Assembly (NCBI GenBank): GCA_963779735.1 | Contig: CAVZZJ010000010.1 | Location: 72,143-136,142, forward strand | Reading direction: 5' to 3' | DNA length: 64,000 nt | From: Bog-473 sp963779735 | Lineage (GTDB): Bacteria > Actinomycetota > Acidimicrobiia > Acidimicrobiales > RAAP-2 | In this document: piece by piece, positions 1-8,836 of the stretch | How the letters are laid out: every line of letters begins with the position of its first letter | Position numbering within the stretch: the stretch's first letter is position 1 | Notes under the pieces: model-generated | What the model was told of the DNA's origin: nothing | The model's input: only the letters and a program-made list of their open reading frames with translations | The model's database searches: none | Program-made: the position numbers and the translations under genes

Positions 1-803
1 GTCCCGCTGGCGACGAGCCTTACGTAGAGGTCGCAGAGGGCGACGCCGAAGAGGCTGATCCAGGCGAAGTACATATGGCGCGCGTTGAGCGGTGAGACCA
101 GCTGCCACAGCTTGTGACGCATCGGATGCTTGGCGAAAGAGCGGACCTGGCCCCCGCAGAAGTGGCGGCAGGCGTGGCAGCTCAGGCTGTAGAGCCACAG
201 GAAGGCGGCGTTGAGGCACAGGACCACGGTGCCGACGCTGATGCCGATGCCGAGGCCCGGCTGTCGGAAGGCCTCTACGGCGTCGTAGGTGAGGATGGCG
301 TTGAAGATGAGCAGGAGCCAGAAGAAGTAGCGGTGGACGTTCTGCAGGATCAAGGGGATCCGGGACTCGCCGCTGTAACTGCCGTGGGCGTCGGCCACGG
401 CGCACGCCGGCGGCGACCACCAGAAGGACCGGTAGTACGCCTTGCGGTAGTAGTAGCAGGTGAGCCGGAAGCCGAGGGGGAAGATCAGGATCAAGAGCGC
501 CGGCGTGATCGTCCAGCCGGGGAACCACACCCCGAAGGGGTGGCTGCCCGGCACGCAGCTGCCGGTGAGGCAGGGCGAGTAGAAGGGGGAGATCAGGTTG
601 CGGTGCAGCTCGGGACCCGCGAAGTAGTTCTTGCCGACGAACGCCGCCCAGGTCGAGTACACGACGAACAGGGTGAGGACGGTGACGGTGACCAGGGGCT
701 CGACCCACCACCGGTCCTGGCGAAGGGTGGGCCTGTCCGGACCACCCCTGGTCCCCCCGATGGCGACGGGAGTGCCCGTCGCGTTGTCGACCGTCGTCGT
801 CAC
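1..803 (-). CDS. Sdh1-type succinate dehydrogenase membrane anchor subunit (partial)
   Basis: Translating the minus strand from a GTG at 803 gives 267 residues with no stop before the window edge, so the C-terminus is missing. The start has a strong GAGGAGG ribosome site about 6 bases upstream. The protein has several hydrophobic segments (WWVEPLVTVTVLTLFVVYST near the N-terminus, then FFWLLLIFNAIL and a later one) and the distinctive stretches LISPFYSPCLTGSC, FPLGFRLTCYYYRKAYYRSF and LSCHACRHFCGG. From memory these match the membrane anchor of mycobacterial Sdh1 (Rv0249c), which carries quinone- and heme-binding histidines for the SdhA/SdhB complex in the cytoplasmic membrane. The sdhA and sdhB genes would be expected just left of the window. 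The family assignment is strong; the exact paralogue is inferred. Confidence 0.85.
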   Translation of the reverse strand, partial: MTTTVDNATGTPVAIGGTRGGPDRPTLRQDRWWVEPLVTVTVLTLFVVYSTWAAFVGKNYFAGPELHRNLISPFYSPCLTGSCVPGSHPFGVWFPGWTITPALLILIFPLGFRLTCYYYRKAYYRSFWWSPPACAVADAHGSYSGESRIPLILQNVHRYFFWLLLIFNAILTYDAVEAFRQPGLGIGISVGTVVLCLNAAFLWLYSLSCHACRHFCGGQVRSFAKHPMRHKLWQLVSPLNARHMYFAWISLFGVALCDLYVRLVASG

Positions 804-987
804 CTCAGACCTCCTCAGTGCCCGCGCCGGGCGGGTCGTGGCCGGCCAATCATTCCATCCCAGGTGCGGCCCCCGCGCAATCGCGTCCGCGTGAGGCCGC
901 ACGCTCCGGGCAAGAACTTTAAGCAGCCCACCAGAGAACGTCAAAGACATAAATGACATGGGATCCATAGCACTAAGCTCTATTTCA

Positions 988-1953
988 ATGCAGCTGCACC
1001 AGCTGGAGTACGTGCTCGCGGTGGCCGAGGAGCGGAGCTTCACCGGGGCCGCCGCACGGCTGCATCTGGCCCAGCCGTCGCTGAGCCGCCAGATCCGCCT
1101 GCTCGAAGGGGAGCTGGGGGTGTTGCTGTTCAACCGCGGACGGGGGCAGGCCCTGGTCACGCCCACCTCGGACGGGGACGCACTGCTGCCCTTCATGCGG
1201 CGGGTCCTGGCCGACGTGGAGGCAACCGGCGCAGAGGCCCGGGCCCTGCGGGGCATGGCTCAGGGCCGGCTCTCGGTCGGCGCCACTCCGAGCCTGATCA
1301 CCCGCGTCCTCGCGCCCGCCCTGGTCGAGTTCCACGGAAGTCACCCCGGCATAGAGCTCATGGTCGTGGAGGCCGGATCGCGCCAACTCGTGCCACTGCT
1401 CGCCACCGGCGAGGTGGACCTGGCCCTGGTGGTGCTCCCGGTGACCGATCCCCTGGTCCACACCACGCCGCTCTTCGACGATCCCCTCGTCCTCGCGGTC
1501 GCGCCCGGCCACCCGCTGGCGCGGCGGAGCCGGGTGGGGGTGGGGGACCTCCACCGGCTCCCGCTCGTGATGTTCCGCGAGGGCTACGACCTGCGATCGG
1601 TGACCCTGGCGGCCTGCAGGGCCGCCGGGGCCGAGCCGAACCTGGTGAGCCAGGGGGGCGAGATGGACGGCGTCCTGGCGTTCGTGGCGGCGGGGCTGGG
1701 CGCCGCCGTGGTGCCCGCCATCGCCCTTCCCCCCGCCGCCCTGGCCTCCGGGGCCCCTGAGCCCTCCCACGGGGGCGGCAGCCCGGTGGTGGCCGTGCCC
1801 TTCTCGGCGCCCGGCATCCGGCGGACGGTTGCGCTGGCGCAGCGCAACGACCAGCCGCTGGCCCGACCGGCTCGCGCGCTCGGCGACCAGCTGAGCGCCG
1901 GTTACACCGGAAATCGACAAGCCGCCGACCCGTCGCGCACGTCCGGCGTTTAG
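988..1953 (+). CDS. LysR-family transcriptional regulator
   Basis: About 321 residues, the usual LysR length. The N-terminal winged helix-turn-helix is plain (LEYVLAVAEERSFTGAAARL then LAQPSLSRQIRLLEGELG, residues about 6-45). It is followed by a periplasmic-binding-protein-like effector domain from about residue 90. The ATG at 988 gives the canonical LysR N-terminus; an in-frame ATG at 958 would add ten residues. Neither has a good ribosome site. The gene is divergent from the Sdh1 anchor with a 184-bp gap, the classic LysR arrangement, so it probably controls the sdh operon, itself, or both. The C-terminal 25 residues are low-complexity and polar. The effector is unknown. Confidence 0.9.
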   Translation: MQLHQLEYVLAVAEERSFTGAAARLHLAQPSLSRQIRLLEGELGVLLFNRGRGQALVTPTSDGDALLPFMRRVLADVEATGAEARALRGMAQGRLSVGATPSLITRVLAPALVEFHGSHPGIELMVVEAGSRQLVPLLATGEVDLALVVLPVTDPLVHTTPLFDDPLVLAVAPGHPLARRSRVGVGDLHRLPLVMFREGYDLRSVTLAACRAAGAEPNLVSQGGEMDGVLAFVAAGLGAAVVPAIALPPAALASGAPEPSHGGGSPVVAVPFSAPGIRRTVALAQRNDQPLARPARALGDQLSAGYTGNRQAADPSRTSGV

Positions 1954-1962
1954 GCTTCGCCC

Positions 1963-3432
1963 ATGGACGGCCCCGCATACACAGATCCTTCATCGACTCC
2001 GGGGCCCGGGACGCTCCGAGCTCCCGCCGATCTGGCCCGCACGCTGGGCGCCCTGCGGGCCTCGGGCTGGAAGTCGGTGCCGGTGGCCCAGGAGCTGCGG
2101 CGCAACGCCATGGCCCGCATGGTGGCGGGCGATCCGCTGGTGCCCGGAGTGCTCGGGTTCGACGACACGGTCATCCCCCAGTTGGAGAACGCCATCTTGG
2201 CCGGTCACGACGTGATCCTGCTCGGAGAGCGGGGCCAGGCCAAGACCCGGATCATCCGGGCCCTGGTCGGCTTGCTCGACGAGTGGCTCCCCATCGTGAA
2301 GGGATCGGAGATCAACGACGATCCCTACGGCCCGGTGTCCCGTGGCGCCATCGACGCGGTGGCCGAACAGGGCGACGACACGCCTGTCGCCTGGGTGCAC
2401 CGCTCCCAGCGCTACGGGGAGAAGCTGGCCACGCCGGACACGTCCATTGCCGACCTGATCGGCGAGGTGGACCCCATCAAGATCGCCGAGGGTCGCTACC
2501 TGAGCGACGAGCTGGCCCTGCACTACGGCCTGATCCCCAGGGTGAACCGGGGGATCTTCGCCATCAACGAACTGCCGGACCTGGCCGAGCGCATTCAGGT
2601 CGGCCTGCTCAACGTGCTCGAGGAGCGCGACGTCCAGATCCGCGGCCACCGGATCCGGCTGCCGCTCGACATCGCGCTGGTGGCCACGGCCAATCCCGAG
2701 GACTACACCAACCGTGGCCGCATTATCACACCCCTGAAGGATCGCTTCGGAGCCCAGATCCGGACGCACTACCCCTTCGAGACCATGACCGAGGTCAAGA
2801 TCATGGAGTCCGAGGCCGAGCTGCCGGCCGCGGGGATCGCGGTGACCGTTCCCTCCTACCTGAAGGAGGTGGTGGCCGAGGTCAGCCAGCTGGCGCGGCG
2901 CAGCTCGCACCTGAATCAGCGCAGTGGCGTGTCGGTCCGGCTCTCTATCGCCAACTACGAGACCCTCGTGGCGAACTCCGTGCGCCGGGCGATCCGCACG
3001 GGCGAACCGGTGGCCGTGCCACGCATCAGCGACCTTTCGTCGCTGGTCCCCTCGACCCAGGGCAAGGTCGAGGTCGAGGCCATGGAGGAAGGCCACGAAC
3101 ACGAGGTGGTGGCCCAACTGGTGGCCGCCGCCACGCTGGCGGTCTACCGCCGCCGGGTCACCCTCGACGACCCCGGGGCCATCGTCGGCGCCTTCACCGA
3201 GCAGGTAGTGGTCCATGCCGGCGACGACCTGCCTTCGGCGGCCTACCTGGCCGTGCTGGCCGACATCCCCGAGCTGGAGCCCCCCACCAGAGCGCTCGCC
3301 GGGCCCGATGCGGCCGAGTCGCCCGCCCTGATGGCCAGTGCCCTCGAGTTCCTGCTCGAGGGCCTTCACCTCACCAAGCGCTTGAACAAGGACTCCTCGG
3401 GCGCCCGGGCCCTGTACCGGGGACGCAAGTAG
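1963..3432 (+). CDS. MoxR/Mg-chelatase-type AAA+ ATPase
   Basis: 489 residues. The Walker A is GERGQAKT at residues 88-95, with Ala in place of the usual Gly before Lys. Walker B is GIFAINE (197-203) and the sensor-1 loop ATANPEDY is near 241. These are features of the Mg-chelatase/MoxR branch of AAA+ proteins. The length and the downstream VWA partner match the pair Rv0958/Rv0959 of M. tuberculosis, which is annotated as magnesium chelatase but has no demonstrated role in chlorophyll or cobalamin synthesis. It starts 9 bp after the LysR stop and ends 5 bp before the VWA gene, so it is probably cotranscribed with the latter. Likely role: ATP-driven chaperone remodelling a metal- or cofactor-containing client through the VWA protein. 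The client is unknown. Confidence 0.9.
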   Translation: MDGPAYTDPSSTPGPGTLRAPADLARTLGALRASGWKSVPVAQELRRNAMARMVAGDPLVPGVLGFDDTVIPQLENAILAGHDVILLGERGQAKTRIIRALVGLLDEWLPIVKGSEINDDPYGPVSRGAIDAVAEQGDDTPVAWVHRSQRYGEKLATPDTSIADLIGEVDPIKIAEGRYLSDELALHYGLIPRVNRGIFAINELPDLAERIQVGLLNVLEERDVQIRGHRIRLPLDIALVATANPEDYTNRGRIITPLKDRFGAQIRTHYPFETMTEVKIMESEAELPAAGIAVTVPSYLKEVVAEVSQLARRSSHLNQRSGVSVRLSIANYETLVANSVRRAIRTGEPVAVPRISDLSSLVPSTQGKVEVEAMEEGHEHEVVAQLVAAATLAVYRRRVTLDDPGAIVGAFTEQVVVHAGDDLPSAAYLAVLADIPELEPPTRALAGPDAAESPALMASALEFLLEGLHLTKRLNKDSSGARALYRGRK

Positions 3433-3437
3433 GACCC

Positions 3438-5444
3438 GTGACGGCCCGGTACGACTACACGGCGTGGGACGGCACCCAGGAGTTCTCCGACCTCGACGTC
3501 GACGACCTTCTGGCCGGCCTGACCGACGACCTGCTCACGACGGGCGACCTGGACGACGCGTTGCGCCGCCTGCTGCGTTCGGGCGTGCGCACGAACAGCG
3601 GTGAGCAGATAGCGGGGCTGCGCGATCTGCTCGAACAGCTGCGCCGCCGCCGTTCGGAGCTGCTGGCCCAGGGCGATCCCGACGGACGTATGGCCCAGAT
3701 CTCGGCCAGGCTCGACGAGATTGAGGCCGACGAGCGGGCCGCCATCGACGAGCTGGTAGAGGACGCGGCCGCCTCGGGTGACGAACGTCGGGCCGAGGTC
3801 ACCAACGACGTGGCCACCGAGCGACGCATGGCTCTCGACCTGCAGCCGGGGGATCCCGGCGGCCGGCTGCAGTCCCTGCAGCACTACGACTTCGTCTCCT
3901 CCGAGGCACGCCAGCGCTTCGAGGAGCTGGTCGAAGAGCTCCGTCGCGAGATGGCGGACACCTTCTTCCAAGGCGCGTCCGACGCGCTCTCGTCCATGGG
4001 GCCAGAGCAGATGGCCCGTATGCGGGACGCCTACGACGCCCTCAACCAGATGCTCGAGCAGCGGGAGCGGGGCGACGACCTCGACCCGAGCTTCGAGCAG
4101 TTCATGGAGCGGTTCGGTGACATGTTCCCGGGCAACCCCTCGACGCTCGACGAGCTGTTGGAGCAGTTGGCCGAGCGCATGGCGGCGGCCCAGGCGGTGT
4201 GGAACTCGCTCTCGCCCGAGCAGCAGGCGCAGCTGCGGGGGCTGATGGAGTCGGTGCTCGAGGACATGGATCTGCGCTGGCAGGTGGAGCGCCTGGCCCA
4301 GAACCTGCAGCGGGCGGTTCCCGATGCCGGGTGGCAGCGCTCCTACGGGTTCGACGGTGAGGGCCCCCTGAGCCTGTCCCGCGCCACCGACCTGGCCACC
4401 CAACTCGGTCAGCTCGACAGCATGGAGGATCTGCTGCAGTCGGCGTCGTCGCCGGCGGCGCTGAGCGAGATCGATCTCGACCAGGTTCGCAACCACCTGG
4501 GCGAGGATGCGGCCCGGGCCCTGGACCGACTGGCCAAACTGACCAAGTCCTTGGCCGACGCCGGGCTGATCGAGCAGCACGGGAGTCGCACCGAGCTGAC
4601 CCCACGCGGCGCTCGGCGACTGGGCCAGAAGGCGTTGAGCGACCTGTTCGGGCAGATCAACAAGGACCGCATCGGCGACCACAGCACGGTGTCCACCGGG
4701 TCGGGTCACGACCGGGAGGAGACGACCAAGACGTACGAGTACGGCGACCCGCTCAACCTCCACCTCTCGACCACCGTCCACAACGCCGTGCGCCGGGGCG
4801 GTGCGGGTGTGCCGGTGCGCCTCTCCCCGGAGGACTTCGAGGTGATCGAGACCGAGGCCCTCGCCCGCTCGGCCACGGTGCTGCTCGTGGACCTCTCCAT
4901 GTCGATGCCCATGCGGGACAACTTCGTGCCGGCCAAGAAGATGGCCATGGCCCTGCAGACGCTGATCAGCAGCAAGTTCCCCCGGGACTTCCTGGGCATC
5001 GTCGGCTTCTCCGAGGTGGCCCGCGAGATCCGCCCCGACGAGCTGCCCACCGCCATGTGGGACTACGTCTACGGCACCAACCTGCAGCACGCCCTGGCCC
5101 TGGCGCGGCGCATGCTGGCCCGCCAGCACGGGACCAAGCAGATCATCGTGGTGACCGACGGGGAGCCCACCGCCCACATAGACGACTACGGCGAGGTCTT
5201 CTTCAACTACCCGCCCATCCCCGAGACGCTGCACCGCACCATGGCCGAGGTGATTCGCTGCACGCGGGCGGGCATCGTCATCAACTGCTTCGCCCTCGAC
5301 CTCCAGCGCACCCACTACCCGTTCGTCGAGCAGATCGCCCGGGTCAACGGTGGCCGGACGTTCTACACCACGCCCGACGTCCTGGGCGGCTACGTGCTGG
5401 TCGACTTCCTCCAGCACCGCCGCGTCCTGCGTCCCGCCGGCTGA
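3438..5444 (+). CDS. VWA-domain protein, partner of the AAA+ ATPase
   Basis: 668 residues from the GTG at 3438, five bases after the ATPase stop; the open frame extends further upstream but only inside the ATPase gene. Residues 1-450 are mainly acidic and helical with Q/E/R-rich stretches. The C-terminal von Willebrand A domain has a complete MIDAS: D485-L-S487-M-S489 and TDGEP with D574. The size and the partner match Rv0959. In MoxR-VWA systems the VWA protein uses its bound divalent metal to hold the client while the ATPase works. The stop codon lies in the first unit of a 20-bp tandem repeat. The protein ends HRRVLRPAG and is probably cytoplasmic, since no signal peptide is visible. Confidence 0.9.
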   Translation: MTARYDYTAWDGTQEFSDLDVDDLLAGLTDDLLTTGDLDDALRRLLRSGVRTNSGEQIAGLRDLLEQLRRRRSELLAQGDPDGRMAQISARLDEIEADERAAIDELVEDAAASGDERRAEVTNDVATERRMALDLQPGDPGGRLQSLQHYDFVSSEARQRFEELVEELRREMADTFFQGASDALSSMGPEQMARMRDAYDALNQMLEQRERGDDLDPSFEQFMERFGDMFPGNPSTLDELLEQLAERMAAAQAVWNSLSPEQQAQLRGLMESVLEDMDLRWQVERLAQNLQRAVPDAGWQRSYGFDGEGPLSLSRATDLATQLGQLDSMEDLLQSASSPAALSEIDLDQVRNHLGEDAARALDRLAKLTKSLADAGLIEQHGSRTELTPRGARRLGQKALSDLFGQINKDRIGDHSTVSTGSGHDREETTKTYEYGDPLNLHLSTTVHNAVRRGGAGVPVRLSPEDFEVIETEALARSATVLLVDLSMSMPMRDNFVPAKKMAMALQTLISSKFPRDFLGIVGFSEVAREIRPDELPTAMWDYVYGTNLQHALALARRMLARQHGTKQIIVVTDGEPTAHIDDYGEVFFNYPPIPETLHRTMAEVIRCTRAGIVINCFALDLQRTHYPFVEQIARVNGGRTFYTTPDVLGGYVLVDFLQHRRVLRPAG

Positions 5445-5514
5445 GCCGGTCCGGAGGGGGCTGAGCCGGTCCGGAGGGGGCTGAGCCGGTCCGGAGGGGG
5501 CTGAGCCGGTCCGG
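5441..5514. repeat. 20-bp tandem repeat, 3.7 copies, overlapping the VWA stop codon
   Basis: Three perfect copies of ctgagccggtccggaggggg at 5441-5460, 5461-5480 and 5481-5500, then 14 bases of a fourth. The TGA stop of the VWA gene is bases 2-4 of unit one. Because 20 is not a multiple of three, the unit reads differently in successive copies. Each unit contains CCGGTCCGG, a near palindrome. There are no spacers, so it is not a CRISPR array. Confidence 0.95.
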
Positions 5515-5678
5515 CATGGGTGGCGCGACCACCACAGGTGGCACCCCAAACCTGAGCCGCCCCGCCACGGGCGCAGCGCGGGCATTCTCGAAATCCTCTT
5601 GCGTTCTGTGACGCGGTGGTGAAAGATAACACCGTTGTAACTACACGAATGCCACTAAGTGGCGAGGGAGGCGAGCCC

Positions 5679-5963
5679 GTGGACATAGTCACCACGCTTT
5701 ATGGTCGCCAGGAGCGCAGCTGGCAGGTCCAGGCGAACTGCATGGGAGTCGACCCGGACCTGTTCTTCCCGGAGCGGGGAGCATCGACCCGTGAGGCGAA
5801 GGAAGTGTGCCGGGGTTGCGTCGTGCGCGAGGACTGCCTGGAGTACGCGCTGGCCAACGGTGAGAAATTCGGGATCTGGGGGGGGATGAGCGAGCGGGAG
5901 CGTCGGCGGGTGCGGCGGGCCCGCGCCCTGCAGCGCCGCGACGCGGCGGTCAGCGCCTCGTAG
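5679..5963 (+). CDS. WhiB-family iron-sulfur regulator, WhiB2/WhmD-like
   Basis: 94 residues from a GTG at 5679, chosen because GAGGGAGG lies 7 bases upstream; the frame stays open to an ATG at 5616. The four cluster cysteines are C21, C44, C47 and C53 (C-x22-C-x2-C-x5-C), followed by the G-[IV]-W-G-G turn (GIWGG, 65-69) and a basic RERRRVRRAR tail for DNA or sigma-factor contact. The segment STREAKEVCRGC and the FGIWGGMSERERRR ending resemble WhiB2/WhmD, which control septation and division in actinobacteria. The [4Fe-4S] cofactor is known for the family and inferred here. It is convergent with the formimidoyltransferase, whose stop is 5 bp away. Confidence 0.92.
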   Translation: MDIVTTLYGRQERSWQVQANCMGVDPDLFFPERGASTREAKEVCRGCVVREDCLEYALANGEKFGIWGGMSERERRRVRRARALQRRDAAVSAS

Positions 5964-5968
5964 GGTCG

Positions 5969-6808
5969 TCACCGGCGCCACCCCTCAAGGCGGGCTTCGA
6001 CCGTCTGCTCGGGGGAGAGATCGAGCTCCGCCCAGCGGGCGGAGGGGACTGCCCGGAGAATCGACTCGGGCACGAGGCCGACCAGTTCGGCCCCGACGAC
6101 AGAGCCTCCGGCCTCCTCGACATGGGCGCCCACTAGGTCATAGAGCTGGGCCGGCCCCAAGGTGGCCGGTTCGACCAGGTTGCACGAGACCTGGGCCCGT
6201 TCGCCGACCGCCAGAGCCAACGCGCGCACCGCGGGTCCTCGGACGAGCGGCGCCACCCGGCGGGCCACCGCAATGCTCGAAACCCACACGTTGTAGGCCA
6301 CCAGGGCCGATCTGGCCCCGACCATGGTGGCCCCGGCGGTGTGGTGGGGCTGGCGCGGACCGAAATCGGGCGGGATCTCACGGAAGGCGTGCCGTCTGAG
6401 CTGGGGTAATGTCCGGCTCCGGCCACCGGCGAGGGGCCCGTAGAGAAAGCTCGGAACACCCAGCGTGGCGCCCAGCCACCGTGCGAAGTCGTCGCGCAGG
6501 GGCGCGGCCAGGGCGAGGTCGTACTCGGGCGGGCCGCCGGGGCGGTAGGGGACAAACGGGACGACATCGAGCACCCCTGCACGCGGATGCGCCCCCCGGT
6601 GCGCGCCGAGATCGAGACGTGCGACGCTCTCCGCCGCCAGGGCCCTGACCGCCTGGTCCACCTCGTGGTCCTTCCCGGCCAAGGTGAAGACCGACCGGTG
6701 GTGATCGGGATCCCGGTGCAGGTCGAGCAGCGCCGGTCCTGCCGCCTCGGAGAGCCTGGTCAGGACGCTGTCATCCCGACCCTCGCTCACGTTGACCACG
6801 CACTCCAT
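5969..6808 (-). CDS. Glutamate formimidoyltransferase-like protein (FTCD N-terminal domain)
   Basis: 279 residues from the ATG at 6808; a longer open frame upstream has no family similarity. The N-terminus MECVVNVSEGRD is the FTCD signature, and LGAHRGAHPRAGVLDVVPF contains the active-site region around the conserved His and the folate-binding Arg. The enzyme moves a formimino group from N-formimino-glutamate to tetrahydrofolate, the last step of one histidine degradation route, in the cytoplasm. It has no cyclodeaminase domain. No hut genes are nearby; the neighbours are WhiB genes, so its role may be general one-carbon metabolism. Confidence 0.88.
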   Translation of the reverse strand: MECVVNVSEGRDDSVLTRLSEAAGPALLDLHRDPDHHRSVFTLAGKDHEVDQAVRALAAESVARLDLGAHRGAHPRAGVLDVVPFVPYRPGGPPEYDLALAAPLRDDFARWLGATLGVPSFLYGPLAGGRSRTLPQLRRHAFREIPPDFGPRQPHHTAGATMVGARSALVAYNVWVSSIAVARRVAPLVRGPAVRALALAVGERAQVSCNLVEPATLGPAQLYDLVGAHVEEAGGSVVGAELVGLVPESILRAVPSARWAELDLSPEQTVEARLEGWRR

Positions 6809-6885
6809 CAACACGCCGGGAGTCTCCCAGGTGGCCGGCCACGAGGCCGAATGCCGGCCCAGACCGGGCCGGACTGCCGGTCGAG

Positions 6886-7131
6886 CTAGCCGACCGTGAC
6901 CGTTTGCGACATGCGACGGCGCCGAAGGATGCGCCGGCGCTCGCGCTCCGAGCACCCTCCCCACACGCCGTGGTCGATGTGGTTCTCGAGCGCGTACTCG
7001 AGGCACGCGTTGGACACCGGGCAGTCGGCGCAGATCTTCTGCGCTACCAGCACTCCCATCCCGTCATTGGGGAAGAAGATGTCCGGTGCAACCTCTTGGC
7101 ATTTCCCCCGGGCCATCCATTCAGTATTCAC
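6886..7131 (-). CDS. WhiB-family iron-sulfur regulator
   Basis: 81 residues starting from a GTG at 7131 with a GGGAG ribosome site 8 bases upstream. The cluster cysteines are C11, C34, C37 and C43; GVWGG follows, and the C-terminus is strongly basic (RERRRILRRRR). The spacing fits the Wbl family. The sequence between the first two cysteines (FFPNDGMGVLVAQKIC) differs from the WhiB2-like copy 1 kb away, so this is a distinct subclass. It could be a WhiB1/WblE-type or another; I cannot place it securely. It is transcribed away from the small gene at 7301. Confidence 0.9.
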   Translation of the reverse strand: MNTEWMARGKCQEVAPDIFFPNDGMGVLVAQKICADCPVSNACLEYALENHIDHGVWGGCSERERRRILRRRRMSQTVTVG

Positions 7132-7300
7132 GTTGTCGCTCCCTTTTCACGGACCATCCTAAGGAGAAAGGGGCGGGAGGTGAATATCTGGCGCATAGGA
7201 AGTTCGTAAGAATGTGTGCCCCAGGCACGGGGAAACCCAGGCCCTGGGGCTCCGGTACGCTGGCGGCCGTCTGCCCGACGACCTGAGGCCAGGAGGTGCC

Positions 7301-7594
7301 ATGTCCCCGGACAACGAGGACGAAGTAGCCGAGACCACCCAACCGTTCGACCCCATCGGGCACGTGCGCGTGGTCTACCTCGGCCCTATCGCACCCCACT
7401 GGGACGTCCAGTCCGACTACGGTCCCCCCGAGGTGGTCGACGCCTTCCGCGAACGGGTCCTGGCCCGGTTGGTCCTCCTCCCCCCGCACGACCCGCAGTT
7501 TCGCCGCAATCGGGAACGCGTCGTCCGGGACGCCGAACGGGAGAATCTGGCGCTCGAGTGGGATCTCGGCTTTCCCGAGGAGGCCGCCGAGTAG
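7301..7594 (+). CDS. Conserved hypothetical small protein
   Basis: 97 residues. The ATG at 7301 has AGGAGGTG a few bases upstream, which decides the start over the earlier in-frame ATG at 7214. The protein is acidic and soluble, with a core HVRVVYLGPIAPHWDV and a charged C-terminal helix (FRERVLARLVLL, then RRNRERVVRDAEREN). It has no signal peptide, membrane segment or cysteine motif. I do not recognise the family; the strong ribosome site and typical codon use make it a real gene. It is convergent with the DUF2342 gene. Confidence 0.7.
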   Translation: MSPDNEDEVAETTQPFDPIGHVRVVYLGPIAPHWDVQSDYGPPEVVDAFRERVLARLVLLPPHDPQFRRNRERVVRDAERENLALEWDLGFPEEAAE

Positions 7595-7624
7595 CACCGC
7601 GCATGCTGGCCGGCGTGGGCCAGG

Positions 7625-8827
7625 TCAGTCGAGGAGGCCGATGCGAGCCAGCCACAGACCGGGAGCATCCACCTCGGCCGGCGTGGGAAGGTCCTGCTCG
7701 TCGGCCCACAGGCGGGCCAGTGCCTCTTCTCCGGCCCGCTCGACCACGCCGTCTATGAAGCTGGTGCCCCGGTCCACCTCGGCCTGACCGACGTTCAGCC
7801 CGAACAGCCCGGCAAAGGCCTGTTCCCCCTTGGTGTCTTCCACCCGGTAGCGGTACCAGGCTTCGCCCAACGCGGCCGGTGACGAGGTGAGCGTGGCGGC
7901 GATGCCCGCGGTCACATGGTCGACGTAGGCGCCGATGCTGGTGGTGAGGGCGGTGAGGGCGTTGGACACATGGCGCTGCTCGGGGCTGATGAGATCGGCG
8001 AGAAGCGACTCGGGATCACTCAGGACACCCTCGAGGGCCGACGGGTCGCCCAGGCCTTCACCGAGGCGTTCGACCATGGAACGCTGCGAGGCGGCGGCGT
8101 GGGCGGAGGCATCCCCGAGGAGCCTGGTCAGTGTCGACCGCACGCCAGGCCTGGTCATGACGGCGTGCATCGTCAGCTCCCGGATGCAGACCCACAGTTG
8201 GACTTCTTGGAGGGGAAGGCTCCAATCCTCGGCGAACTGGGCGACGTTGCCGGGCACCAGCAGGAGCGTGTTGGACTCCGGCCACGGCAGGGGCAGGGCG
8301 TACTGGCCGAAGGCCCGGCGGGCCAGATGGCCGGCCGCGGAGCCGAACTGCATCCCGAGCAGCACCGGTCCGAGCGTGATGGCGAACTGACCCAGGAGAC
8401 TCCCGAGGCCACCGGAGGGATCGTCGAGTCCGCCGAGCTCGACCAGGGGCGGCACCGCCGCGGCACCCTGCTGTTGGGCCTCCACCATCAGCTGGAGGGT
8501 GGGCCGATAGGCGTTGAGCACGCGGTACGACCACTGGCCCGGCCCGACGGCGTCGAAGGAGATCCTTGAGCCGCCCGTCGTCAGGGTGATCCCCGTGGCG
8601 TTGGCCACGTGCAGCTCGGCCACCCGGGCGAGCTCCTCGAACGCGATGCGGACCAACGGGTCGGCGTTCTCGTCGCTCCGACCGTCGGTGGCCACGCCGT
8701 GCGCCAAGGTACGGGCCGCGTCGAACCAGGTGTCGCCGCCACCCGGAGCCGATCCGATCACCTTGAGCAGATCGCCCAGAAGACCGCCCATGGGGTTATC
8801 GGGGTCGCCGGAACCGAACATGCTCAC
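7625..8827 (-). CDS. DUF2342 family protein (putative zinc-dependent metalloprotease/hydrolase fold)
   Basis: 400 residues. The layout is that of the actinobacterial DUF2342 family (Rv3195 type): a Gly-rich N-terminus MSMFGSGDPDNPMGGLLGDL, a long alpha-helical body with FGSAAGHLARRAFGQYALPL and LLLVPGNVAQFAEDW, and an ending KGEQAFAGLFGLNVGQAEVD. The family is listed among zinc metallohydrolases, but a clean HExxH motif is not present; candidate metal ligands are the His in RELTMHAVM and in YVDHVTAG. Catalysis is therefore uncertain. The neighbouring PDZ-Lon and UPF0182 genes are the same companions as in mycobacteria, suggesting a shared cell-envelope quality-control role. The next gene upstream on this strand ends 9 bp away. 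Confidence 0.85.
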   Translation of the reverse strand: MSMFGSGDPDNPMGGLLGDLLKVIGSAPGGGDTWFDAARTLAHGVATDGRSDENADPLVRIAFEELARVAELHVANATGITLTTGGSRISFDAVGPGQWSYRVLNAYRPTLQLMVEAQQQGAAAVPPLVELGGLDDPSGGLGSLLGQFAITLGPVLLGMQFGSAAGHLARRAFGQYALPLPWPESNTLLLVPGNVAQFAEDWSLPLQEVQLWVCIRELTMHAVMTRPGVRSTLTRLLGDASAHAAASQRSMVERLGEGLGDPSALEGVLSDPESLLADLISPEQRHVSNALTALTTSIGAYVDHVTAGIAATLTSSPAALGEAWYRYRVEDTKGEQAFAGLFGLNVGQAEVDRGTSFIDGVVERAGEEALARLWADEQDLPTPAEVDAPGLWLARIGLLD

Positions 8828-8836
8828 GTCGTCATG

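Noticed and set aside
114..956. Plus-strand open frame opposite the Sdh1 anchor.
   Set aside because: The minus frame has clear membrane and Cys/His motifs; this one is a Gly/Glu/Arg-rich shadow.
2283..3437. Upstream extension of the VWA gene frame to 2283.
   Set aside because: It is an alternative frame of the AAA+ ATPase gene; no family similarity before the GTG at 3438, which sits 5 bp after the ATPase stop.
5441..5514. A CRISPR array.
   Set aside because: Units are head to tail with no spacers and there are no cas genes.
3366..5585. A 739-codon open frame on the minus strand.
   Set aside because: Antisense shadow of the VWA gene in GC-rich DNA; Val/Gly/Arg-rich with no domain.
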